Positions 1 to 5,041 of a stretch of 7,355 bases of DNA are shown here, in pieces. The DNA lies in contig JAEYUK010000135.1 in NCBI GenBank assembly GCA_023432655.1, positions 1 to 7,355 of the forward strand, read 5' to 3'. Under the pieces are notes generated by a model, which had not been told where the DNA came from, made no database searches, and worked only from the letters and a program-made list of their open reading frames with translations. Numbering within the stretch: position 1 is the stretch's first letter; every line of letters begins with the position of its first letter. The translations under genes were made by a program, and so were the position numbers. This stretch comes from Pseudomonadota bacterium. Its GTDB lineage: Bacteria; Bdellovibrionota; Bacteriovoracia; Bacteriovoracales; Bacteriovoracaceae.

Positions 1-2
1 TA

Positions 3-1232
3 AAGCACGACATTGAAAATAGTGACGACCGGAGAATGGGGCTTTTTGTGGCCCGAAGGCTCGCGGCCCAGACCGGTAAGCTCTTAATCGTGGATGAGAG
101 TGATGAAATCCTCTCTCGCCCTCTACAAAGTTTACTTCTTAGTAAAAAAGATCATTCCCCGTCATGGCTCAATATGTTTCTCGATACGGAGGATGATTGT
201 AAAATCTTATTTATCGCTAATAACATTTCTCAGATGGAGGAGAGTAGCCGTAGGAGGATTCACTATACGATTAATTTCCCTCCGCTCACACTGAAACAGA
301 GGCGGATGATCTGGACCAATATTATTACTAAGCATGGGCAGGAATGGTTACTTGAGCGGAAGGAAATTGAGTCATGGATTAAGAAGTTTGATCTCGATGC
401 TGGAAGTATTAATGATGCCATTCTTAGAATAAAACAACTAGGTACTCAGGATATGGATTTCCTGGAGAGTTATCTTTCGCAAAAGTTTACTTTTATGAAA
501 GGGAAAGAAGTTAAAGTTGATCGTGTTAAAGAGACTTACTGTCTGGAAGCACTCAATATGTCGTGTTCTCCTGATGAACTGATTACTTCTTTAAAGAAGT
601 TTGAAGACCACAAAGACCGAATGAAGAACTACAACTTATTATTAAGCGGACCCAGTGGAACCGGGAAGAGTGAGCTTGTGAAATTCCTAGGAGAAACACT
701 CGATCGTGAAGTCATCACCATGTCCTCCTCAGATATCATCAGTAAGTATGTGGGAGAATCCGAGGCCAATCTACGCCGGGCATTTGATCGCGCTCAAAGA
801 GAAGGTGCGATCCTTTTCCTGGATGAAATAGATGGATTAACCGGTCCCAGAGAAGGGGCCGCAAGACAATATGAGAAATCCTTCTCGACGGAACTCCTAG
901 TGCGGATGGAAAAGTTTGAAGGGATATGTATAGCGGCGACGAATCATCTGGAAGGTGGAATTGATAAGGCGATGTTGAGGCGCTTTACTCGAAAAATTAG
1001 TTTTGATTATTTAAATGATAAGGGCAAAGGATTACTTTTTCAAAAGTACTTCCCTCAATTTAGTGATCTTGAAGTTTTGCGTCCAATTAAGAATCTCACT
1101 CCTGGCGACTTCAAAAACGTGTCAAATCGCCTGAGTTACTTAGAAGGTTTTGGACTAAAGGAAGTCCTTAATGAATTCAGACAAGAAGTTGAACACAAAC
1201 AAATTCGTAGGGAAGTTGGTCTTAGAATCTGA
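3..1232 (+). CDS. Tandem AAA+ ATPase, SpoVK/Ycf46/Vps4-like class (5' end missing)
   Basis: The frame is open from the first bases of the window. The ATG at 36 lies inside conserved sequence and has no properly spaced ribosome site, so the true start is upstream. The visible 409 residues hold the end of a first AAA+ module: a Walker B-like LLIVDESDE (nt 81-107), a sensor-1-like FIANN (210-224) and a run of arginines (249-257), followed by its helical lid. A complete second module follows, with Walker A GPSGTGKS (648-671), Walker B ILFLDEID (810-833), sensor-1 AATN (933-944), an arginine-finger-like LRRF (about 975-986) and a TPGDF lid motif. The family comprises cytoplasmic ATPases thought to remodel proteins; the substrate here is unknown. 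The two-module layout and the C-terminal segment agree with bacterial COG0464-type proteins recalled from memory. The Walker A of module 1 is outside the window, so its activity cannot be judged. A hairpin follows six bases after the stop. Confidence 0.9.
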   Translation, partial: KHDIENSDDRRMGLFVARRLAAQTGKLLIVDESDEILSRPLQSLLLSKKDHSPSWLNMFLDTEDDCKILFIANNISQMEESSRRRIHYTINFPPLTLKQRRMIWTNIITKHGQEWLLERKEIESWIKKFDLDAGSINDAILRIKQLGTQDMDFLESYLSQKFTFMKGKEVKVDRVKETYCLEALNMSCSPDELITSLKKFEDHKDRMKNYNLLLSGPSGTGKSELVKFLGETLDREVITMSSSDIISKYVGESEANLRRAFDRAQREGAILFLDEIDGLTGPREGAARQYEKSFSTELLVRMEKFEGICIAATNHLEGGIDKAMLRRFTRKISFDYLNDKGKGLLFQKYFPQFSDLEVLRPIKNLTPGDFKNVSNRLSYLEGFGLKEVLNEFRQEVEHKQIRREVGLRI

Positions 1233-1237
1233 TGTCG

Positions 1238-1258
1238 GGAAGGTAGACGCTACCTTCC
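1238..1258 (+). terminator. Perfect 9-bp hairpin, GGTAG-ACG-CTACC family, copy 1
   Basis: The arms GGAAGGTAG (1238-1246) and CTACCTTCC (1250-1258) are perfectly complementary around an ACG loop. It starts six bases after the AAA+ gene stop, which suggests a 3' end or terminator. No T-run follows it, so it is not a textbook intrinsic terminator. The core of 17 bases is identical to a second hairpin at 2352-2372 in the same orientation. Confidence 0.6.
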
Positions 1259-1278
1259 TCACTTCTTAACGGTCTAAC

Positions 1279-1305
1279 GATAAATCATGGGGTTCTGTGA
1301 TTATC
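1279..1305. other. Imperfect inverted repeat upstream of the lipoprotein unit
   Basis: GATAAATCA (1279-1287) can pair with TGATTATC (1298-1305) if one A is bulged, giving 8 pairs around a 10-base loop. It lies between the hairpin that ends the AAA+ gene and the leader of the lipoprotein gene. It could be an operator or a leader structure; the sequence alone does not say which, and chance is possible in AT-rich DNA. Confidence 0.25.
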
Positions 1306-1317
1306 CTAAAAAGACAT

Positions 1318-1322
1318 AGGAG
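1318..1322 (+). promoter_or_regulatory. Shine-Dalgarno site of the possible leader peptide
   Basis: AGGAG lies 7 bases before the ATG at 1330. It is a better ribosome site than the AAGAGA (1391-1396) in front of the lipoprotein start itself, which is why the short frame at 1330 deserves notice. Confidence 0.4.
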
Positions 1323-1329
1323 TTAGCGA

Positions 1330-1362
1330 ATGTTTGGTCCAAGGGTTTTATATTTTTTTTAA
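1330..1362 (+). CDS. Possible 10-residue leader peptide (MFGPRVLYFF)
   Basis: An ATG with a well-placed AGGAG opens a frame of ten codons, rich in aromatic residues, that ends in TAA at 1360-1362. The first ten bases of this frame (1330-1339) are complementary to 1395-1404, which covers the start of the lipoprotein gene. A ribosome on the leader would block that pairing. This is the geometry of a translational or transcriptional attenuator, but the call is inference from one sequence. The frame may be chance, since strong ribosome sites in front of short frames do occur at random. Confidence 0.3.
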   Translation: MFGPRVLYFF

Positions 1363-1404
1363 AAGACCGATTAATAATAAAACATTCACTAAGAGACCAA
1401 ATAT
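1330..1404 (+). promoter_or_regulatory. Long-range inverted repeat that could mask the lipoprotein start codon
   Basis: Bases 1330-1339 can pair with 1395-1404 over ten positions (nine Watson-Crick pairs and one G-T), including the perfect TTTGGTC/GACCAAA. The 3' arm takes in two bases of the ATG at 1403 and part of the weak ribosome site. An alternative is GGTC (1336-1339) with GACC (1365-1368), continued by TTTTA (1346-1350) with TAAAA (1360-1364) after a left-hand bulge. The two pairings exclude each other. Confidence 0.35.
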
Positions 1405-1906
1405 GAAATTAAGCATCCTTCTGGCAGTACTATTCATAACTTCTTGTAGCCATAAAGTAGTTCAACTAGAACCTAATAAAAATTTTTGGCTCGGAAAAAC
1501 TGGCGATGAATTGGCCTCTCATCCTGTCTATGCCTCTTTGGAGATGGAACAGAGGAAGACTGCCTCTGGTATTGAAACAAGGACCTTCAAGAATAAAGGA
1601 GGAGTGGTTTCTTCCTCCGGTTGTTATGGAGCAAATTGTAATGGATTCGCTGTCGAGGTTTCATGCCGACATGTTTTCCTTTTAAAAAAAGGAATTATTG
1701 CTGATTTCAATAGAGTTGGTGACTGTGGTCCTGAGGAATTGGGTTTTCGACCTACTGATGGACAAGGCAATCCTATGATGTCTAAATTTGAAAAAGACCA
1801 AATGGAAGAAGTGAGAGATTCCAGAGGGCTTGCATCCGATGGGGCCAATTCTTCACGAGATTGTAATATCTTTGGAAAACTCTTAAAATCGCAAGGCTGT
1901 AAGTGA
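1403..1906 (+). CDS. Cysteine-rich lipoprotein of unknown function
   Basis: The 167-residue product starts with a short lipoprotein signal, MKLSILLAVLFITSC, with lipobox ITSC and lipidated Cys15. This fixes the start at 1403; starting further upstream would put a hydrophilic extension before the signal. Serine follows the Cys, which by the E. coli rule favours the outer membrane (inference). The mature part has six further cysteines (74, 79, 88, 108, 154, 166), enough for three disulphides in the periplasm. An early stretch, WLGKTGDELASHP (about 29-41), recalls the opening of SmpA/BamE-like lipoproteins, but the resemblance is too thin for a name. The tail after about residue 115 is polar and probably flexible. 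Its stop overlaps the start of the membrane-protein gene (TGATG), so the two are probably translationally coupled. Confidence 0.8.
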   Translation: MKLSILLAVLFITSCSHKVVQLEPNKNFWLGKTGDELASHPVYASLEMEQRKTASGIETRTFKNKGGVVSSSGCYGANCNGFAVEVSCRHVFLLKKGIIADFNRVGDCGPEELGFRPTDGQGNPMMSKFEKDQMEEVRDSRGLASDGANSSRDCNIFGKLLKSQGCK

Positions 1907-2316
1907 TGTCCGGAATGCGACAATGGTTATTTCAGTTGTTAAGGCCCACAAAGTCGAAACTTATTCTTCTTATACCTTTTTATATTTTATCCATAATTCT
2001 TAAGTATTTATTTCTCGTAATCATGCTCTCTGTAAAAGCCTTACCTAGTGGTCTATCTGAACTAATAGGTATTCCATCATTCTATCTTATGAAACTCACA
2101 GCTGCTGGTACTACCTTTGTGCTTTGGCTTGACCGTTTCTTTTATATTACTGATGGAAAAGGAAGCATAATTTCAAGGCCAGAGATTATGCTTTTCTTAC
2201 TAAAATATAGATTCATTTTGGATATTGCTTGGGTATATCTCTTGATGTGTTTAATCCATCACTTCTTTATGCGCACTCAACAAAATAAGAAAGATAAGGA
2301 ATACGCTCCTTCTTAG
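1906..2316 (+). CDS. Small membrane protein of unknown function
   Basis: I do not recognise this 136-residue protein. The ATG at 1906 overlaps the preceding TGA by one base and has AAGG (1893-1896) nine bases upstream; a GTG at 1903 and an ATG at 1915 are in-frame alternatives. Hydrophobic stretches lie at about residues 19-43, 58-80 (weaker, interrupted by charge) and 103-122, giving two or three inner-membrane spans. The N-terminus is basic and the C-terminal tail is polar, ending in a Lys/Asp-rich segment. A His-His pair (118-119) ends the last span. The overlap with the lipoprotein gene and the shared hairpin after this gene suggest that both products act together in the envelope, but nothing shows how. 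Confidence 0.75.
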   Translation: MSGMRQWLFQLLRPTKSKLILLIPFYILSIILKYLFLVIMLSVKALPSGLSELIGIPSFYLMKLTAAGTTFVLWLDRFFYITDGKGSIISRPEIMLFLLKYRFILDIAWVYLLMCLIHHFFMRTQQNKKDKEYAPS

Positions 2317-2351
2317 ACGAAAAGTCTTGTATTTGAGTCTTCCATTTTGCA

Positions 2352-2372
2352 AAAAGGTAGACGCTACCTTTT
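2352..2372 (+). terminator. Perfect 9-bp hairpin, GGTAG-ACG-CTACC family, copy 2
   Basis: The arms AAAAGGTAG (2352-2360) and CTACCTTTT (2364-2372) pair perfectly around ACG; with one bulged A the stem continues into GC/GC (2349-2350 with 2373-2374). It lies 35 bases after the membrane-protein stop. The A-rich 5' arm and T-rich 3' arm resemble a terminator able to act on both strands. Against copy 1, the outer two pairs change from G-C to A-T on both sides, so the stem, not just the sequence, is kept. Confidence 0.65.
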
Positions 2373-2382
2373 GCTTTGGGCC

Positions 2383-2410
2383 TAGACGAGGAGGGGTGGG
2401 GTGTTAGTAT
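2383..2410 (+). promoter_or_regulatory. Weak candidate promoter of the DUF4142 operon
   Basis: TAGACG (2383-2388) and TAGTAT (2405-2410), 16 bases apart, each match four of six sigma-70 consensus bases. The position, after the hairpin and 39 bases before the first start codon of the operon, is sensible, but the score is poor and the spacer is unusually G-rich. Confidence 0.25.
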
Positions 2411-2437
2411 TTGGAGGGCAACAATGTGATTCATATC

Positions 2438-2443
2438 AAGGAG
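2438..2443 (+). promoter_or_regulatory. Shine-Dalgarno site that fixes the DUF4142 start
   Basis: AAGGAG lies five bases before the ATG at 2449. The same frame is open back to a GTG at 2401, but that start has no comparable ribosome site and would put 16 residues in front of the signal peptide. Confidence 0.8.
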
Positions 2444-2448
2444 AGAGT

Positions 2449-2964
2449 ATGAAGAAACTCATTTTTATTTCATTAAGTTTGTTGATCTGTAGTCCATATG
2501 TTTTGGCGGCAGAGCCGACTAAGTCAAAAGCAGAAATCACTAATACCGTTATGACGATTAACTCGGGCGAAATCACCCTAGCGAAGCTAGCTCAGCAAAA
2601 GGCCACAAACCCAGAGGTTAAAAAGTACGCGACTCAAATGTTAAATGACCATACAAAAAATAATGATCACATGCATGCTCTGGCAAAAACCGAGAAAGTA
2701 AGTCCCAAGGAAACCAAAGACTCTATGAAACTTAAGAACACCAGTGAACAAAAGGCCGAGCAACTTAAGAATTTAGAGGGGAATGAGTTTAATCGGGCCT
2801 ATATGGATTCTCAGGTAGAGATGCATAAAAATGCCCTGGATAAAATCAATAACGAACTTATTCCTAATGCCCAAGATAAAGAACTCCGTGCCATGTTGGA
2901 TAAGACCAAAGTTAAGATCCAGGAACATTTAAAAGAAGCCGAACAAATTAGAAAGACTCTTTAA
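2449..2964 (+). CDS. Exported DUF4142 family protein (ferritin-like four-helix bundle)
   Basis: The 171-residue product begins with a Sec signal peptide, MKK followed by a hydrophobic core, with likely cleavage after Ala20 or Ala21 (VLA-AEP). Cys14 is not in a valid lipobox. The rest is almost all charged helix and fits the DUF4142 pattern: helix 1 with SGEITLAKLAQQKA (39-52), helix 2 with VKKYATQMLNDHTK (57-70), helix 3 with YMDSQVEMHKNAL (118-130) and a final helix around His160. Glu41, His68, His126 and His160 sit where a ferritin-like bundle could hold a metal, but I have not shown that they do. The molecular function of the family is unknown. It is the first gene of an operon with the glutathionyl-hydroquinone reductase, 17 bases downstream, which hints at a role in redox or envelope stress. 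Confidence 0.88.
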   Translation: MKKLIFISLSLLICSPYVLAAEPTKSKAEITNTVMTINSGEITLAKLAQQKATNPEVKKYATQMLNDHTKNNDHMHALAKTEKVSPKETKDSMKLKNTSEQKAEQLKNLEGNEFNRAYMDSQVEMHKNALDKINNELIPNAQDKELRAMLDKTKVKIQEHLKEAEQIRKTL

Positions 2965-2981
2965 GGGAATGAAGGGACGGC

Positions 2982-3896
2982 ATGGGAAGACTAGAGAACG
3001 GACGCTGGATTATTGAAGAAGTCATCACAGAAACGGATGACGGAGAGTTTAAAAGACAAGAGCAGGGCTTTCGAGACGTCATACAAAGTCCGGAGAAGAA
3101 CCGTTATCACCTCTATGTTTCCTATGCCTGTCCCTGGGCCCATCGAACCCTCATTATGAGGAGTTTAAAAGGGCTTGAGAAAATCATAACTCTTTCAGTC
3201 GTTAGTCCCTATATGTTGGAGGATGGTTGGAGTTTTGAAGACAACTTTCCTGGCGTTCTTCCTGATCCTGTTTTTCAAACAAAGTTTTTAAGAGAAGTTT
3301 ATACTGAAGCCTTGCGTGACTTTTCAGGCCGAGTGACTGTGCCGGTCCTTTTAGATAAAAAAACTAAAAAAATTGTGAATAACGAATCTCAGGAAATTAT
3401 TCGGATTTTAAATGATGGATTCAATGAATTCACTAATAACAAGGAGGATTATTATCCGAAAGATCTCCGGGAGGAAATTAATAAGTGGAACTTGGATATT
3501 TACGAAAACATTAATAATGGCGTTTACAAGGCGGGCTTTGCTTTAAATCAGAAGGCCTATGATAAGAATGTAAGAAACCTTTTTTCTGCTCTCGACCGAG
3601 TTGAAGAAGGCCTTGAGGGAAAAAAGTTTCTGGTGGGGGATAAACTTACGGAAGCAGATATACGGCTATATACCACCTTAGTGAGGTTCGATCCGGTCTA
3701 TTATGGACACTTTAAATGTAACAGGACGATGATCCGAGAATTTAAAAATCTTTCTCGATACCTTGGAGATCTCTATAAAATAGAAGCTTTCAAATCAACC
3801 ACTCATTTTGACCACATCAAGGCCCATTATTACTATTCACACCGCCAAATCAATCCTTTTCAAATAATTCCTGTCGGTCCTGATCCCTTAATTTAA
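2982..3896 (+). CDS. yqjG: Glutathionyl-hydroquinone reductase (YqjG/GHR, glutathione transferase Xi class)
   Basis: Enzymes of this family reduce S-glutathionyl-hydroquinones to hydroquinones using glutathione, in the cytoplasm. The 304-residue protein has the thioredoxin-like first domain with the diagnostic CPWA motif, catalytic Cys50 in SYACPWAHR, a cis-proline VTVPVL (118-123) and the glutathione-binding NNES (133-136). The helical second domain carries INNGVYKAGFA (177-187) with the conserved Tyr182 and LTEADIRLY (222-230). The C-terminus has the family signature of an aromatic-rich YYYSH (283-287) followed by INP and VGP. Length is close to the usual 310-330. AAGGGA is four bases before the upstream gap of the ATG. 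It is the middle gene of the operon; the next product also handles quinones, so the two could share substrates. The gene symbol is that of the E. coli relative. Confidence 0.93.
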   Translation: MGRLENGRWIIEEVITETDDGEFKRQEQGFRDVIQSPEKNRYHLYVSYACPWAHRTLIMRSLKGLEKIITLSVVSPYMLEDGWSFEDNFPGVLPDPVFQTKFLREVYTEALRDFSGRVTVPVLLDKKTKKIVNNESQEIIRILNDGFNEFTNNKEDYYPKDLREEINKWNLDIYENINNGVYKAGFALNQKAYDKNVRNLFSALDRVEEGLEGKKFLVGDKLTEADIRLYTTLVRFDPVYYGHFKCNRTMIREFKNLSRYLGDLYKIEAFKSTTHFDHIKAHYYYSHRQINPFQIIPVGPDPLI

Positions 3897-3920
3897 AACT
3901 TATGCTAGAGTAATGAGAAT

Positions 3921-4499
3921 ATGAAAAAAATTCTCATTATAAATGGTCATCCCAATGAACAAAGTCTCTGCGGCTCTTTGGCCGAAGCTTATCAGCAAGG
4001 GGCCAAGGCCACTGGTCATGAAGTGCGACTCATTCATCTGTCAAAACTTAAGTTTGATCCAATCCTTCATAAAGGTTATTTAGAAATTCAGGAACTGGAA
4101 GAAGATTTGAAGTTGGCGCAAAAAGATATTCTCTGGGCCCAGCATTTAGTTTTCGTGTATCCGATCTGGTGGGGATCAGTCCCGGCCTTATTGAAAGGTT
4201 TTTTAGATAGGGTCTTACTCCCAGGCTTTGCCTTCAAATACAAAAAAGATAGTCCTTGGTGGGACCGCTTACTTAAAGGGCGCACAGGGCGACTAATCAT
4301 TACAACCGATGCTCCATGGTGGTGGAATAAATTTGCTTATGGCGATCCTGCGGTCAGAATGATGAAAGAAGCGGTTCTGGAGTTTTGTGGAGTCAAGTCG
4401 GTCAAGGTGACTCAATTTGATGTGATAAAAAATAGAAGTAGAGAAGTCATCGAACGACATTTAAGTGAAGTTTCTAAATTAGGTCAGAGAGGGATTTGA
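3921..4499 (+). CDS. NAD(P)H:quinone oxidoreductase, flavodoxin-like fold (KefF/MdaB/NQO-type)
   Basis: The family binds FMN or FAD and transfers two electrons from NAD(P)H to quinones, avoiding semiquinone radicals. In 192 residues the sequence shows the first strand and phosphate loop KKILIINGHPN (2-12), the strand and flavin-binding loop FVYPIWWGSVPALLKGFLDRV (78-98 region), PGFAF (101-105), and the third loop TTDAPWWW (128-135), which is richer in tryptophan than usual. FCGVKSV (155-161) is a typical late strand. There is no signal peptide, so it is cytosolic. It starts 24 bases after the reductase gene with only a weak ribosome site, so it is probably read from the operon message. The exact substrate cannot be told; KefF-like regulators of potassium efflux share the fold, but no Kef channel gene is adjacent. 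Confidence 0.88.
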   Translation: MKKILIINGHPNEQSLCGSLAEAYQQGAKATGHEVRLIHLSKLKFDPILHKGYLEIQELEEDLKLAQKDILWAQHLVFVYPIWWGSVPALLKGFLDRVLLPGFAFKYKKDSPWWDRLLKGRTGRLIITTDAPWWWNKFAYGDPAVRMMKEAVLEFCGVKSVKVTQFDVIKNRSREVIERHLSEVSKLGQRGI

Positions 4500-4514
4500 G
4501 TTAGATCTCTCCCT
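4490..4514. terminator. Weak hairpin between convergent genes
   Basis: AGGGA (4490-4494) and TCCCT (4510-4514) pair, with an inner GAG/CTC (4498-4500 with 4507-4509) after a TTT bulge. It spans the end of the quinone oxidoreductase gene and the 30-base gap before the convergent csbD-like gene, where a bidirectional terminator would be expected. There is no T-run on either side, so the call is soft. Confidence 0.3.
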
Positions 4515-4529
4515 AAGAAATTAGTTGTA

Positions 4530-4832
4530 TCAATTCGATTCTTCTCTTGCTCGCCACTCATTGGAATGAGGTGGTGGTGGGCTTTTTTTCGCCTTTTCAA
4601 TTCCAAAGTGAGAATCAACAGTTTCCGGATGCCCTTCTTGAATTCTTAAGTAGATCGATTCAAGCTTCTCATCAACCTGGATTTTATTGGTTGATCCTTT
4701 CGACAGGATTAGATTCCTTAACTGATCTTTATCTCCATTCGTCAACTCTACTTCTTGGTCCGTAATATTTGGCCAGTTTTTTCTGACGGCTTCTCTTAAT
4801 GACTCTAATCTACTTTTTGTAAACTTCTCCAT
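4530..4832 (-). CDS. CsbD-like general stress protein with proline-rich tail
   Basis: The 100-residue product has a CsbD-like core at about residues 8-62: LREAVRKNW (12-20), then NITDQEVE (22-29), NGDKDQLRNLI (32-42) and a closing helix DEKLESIYLRI (54-64). This follows the W-x-LTD / G-x-D-x-L / helix layout of the family (E. coli YjbJ, B. subtilis CsbD). The tail of some 35 residues, with SPPPPHS (84-90) and a charged end, is not part of the usual 60-70 residue family member. The start at 4832 is fixed by AAAGGAG five bases upstream and by a promoter whose -35 box lies beyond an in-frame upstream ATG at 4886, which would therefore be untranscribed. CsbD proteins are small, hydrophilic, stress-induced and of unknown biochemical role. 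The gene is divergent from the catalase gene. Confidence 0.72.
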   Translation of the reverse strand: MEKFTKSRLESLREAVRKNWPNITDQEVELTNGDKDQLRNLILSKGSTNKIQVDEKLESIYLRIQEGHPETVDSHFGIEKAKKSPPPPHSNEWRAREESN

Positions 4833-4837
4833 CGTCA

Positions 4838-4844
4838 CTCCTTT
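4838..4844 (-). promoter_or_regulatory. Shine-Dalgarno site that fixes the csbD-like start
   Basis: Read on the minus strand, AAAGGAG lies five bases before the ATG at 4832. It is close to ideal in sequence and spacing and rules against the longer in-frame start at 4886. Confidence 0.85.
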
Positions 4845-4849
4845 ACTCT

Positions 4850-4870
4850 TGAGATTTATTATGAATCTCA
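4850..4870. promoter_or_regulatory. Operator-like inverted repeat centred on the csbD -10 box
   Basis: TGAGATT (4850-4856) and AATCTCA (4864-4870) form a perfect 7-bp inverted repeat with a 7-base centre. The centre contains the -10 hexamer CATAAT (minus strand, 4863-4858). A dimeric regulator bound here would block the promoter. It could also form a small hairpin, but most of it would lie upstream of the likely transcript start. Confidence 0.4.
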
Positions 4871-4886
4871 TGAGCTTGAGTGTCAT
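4858..4886 (-). promoter_or_regulatory. Sigma-70-like promoter of the csbD-like gene
   Basis: On the minus strand, ATGACA (4886-4881) and CATAAT (4863-4858) each match five of six consensus bases and are exactly 17 bases apart. Transcription would begin near 4851, giving a leader of about 19 bases that includes the ribosome site. Confidence 0.65.
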
Positions 4887-5041
4887 GGAGAATGGCTTCT
4901 ATACTTTTTGAGTCTGTTGCTAGAATTTTTTTTCTACCTAAATATTCCTTTGATCCTTAAGTCTGCACATTGACCTTTAAGCTCCTGATGGAGAGAACAT
5001 TTGCTGATAGATAACTCATCCAATCTTTAACGGAGCTATTC

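Noticed and set aside
1334..1402. Longer lipoprotein start at a TTG (1334)
   Set aside because: It would put 23 polar and basic residues before a lipoprotein signal peptide, and the ATG at 1403 gives a normal signal of 14 residues before the Cys.
1624..1923. Minus-strand 99-codon frame opposite the lipoprotein gene
   Set aside because: It mirrors the lipoprotein coding sequence, has no ribosome site or domain, and the plus-strand product has a clear signal peptide.
2315..2327. AGAC-GAAAA-GTCT as a terminator of the membrane-protein gene
   Set aside because: Only four base pairs and no T-run; the hairpin at 2352-2372 is the better candidate.
3878..3906. Promoter for the quinone oxidoreductase gene using TATGCT at 3901-3906
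   Set aside because: No acceptable -35 box 16-18 bases upstream; a 24-base gap fits readthrough from the operon.
4547..4765. Plus-strand 72-codon frame opposite the csbD-like gene
   Set aside because: It is antisense to a gene with family match, ideal ribosome site and promoter; its translation shows no domain and it lacks a ribosome site.
4926..4933. Run of eight T as an intrinsic terminator or UP element
   Set aside because: No stable stem precedes it on the plus strand, and it is not at the right distance from any promoter found.
4970..5000. Catalase promoter from TTGACC (4970-4975) and GAACAT (4995-5000)
   Set aside because: The -35 box is good, but the -10 matches only three of six bases and the spacer is 19, so the real promoter of katE remains unidentified.
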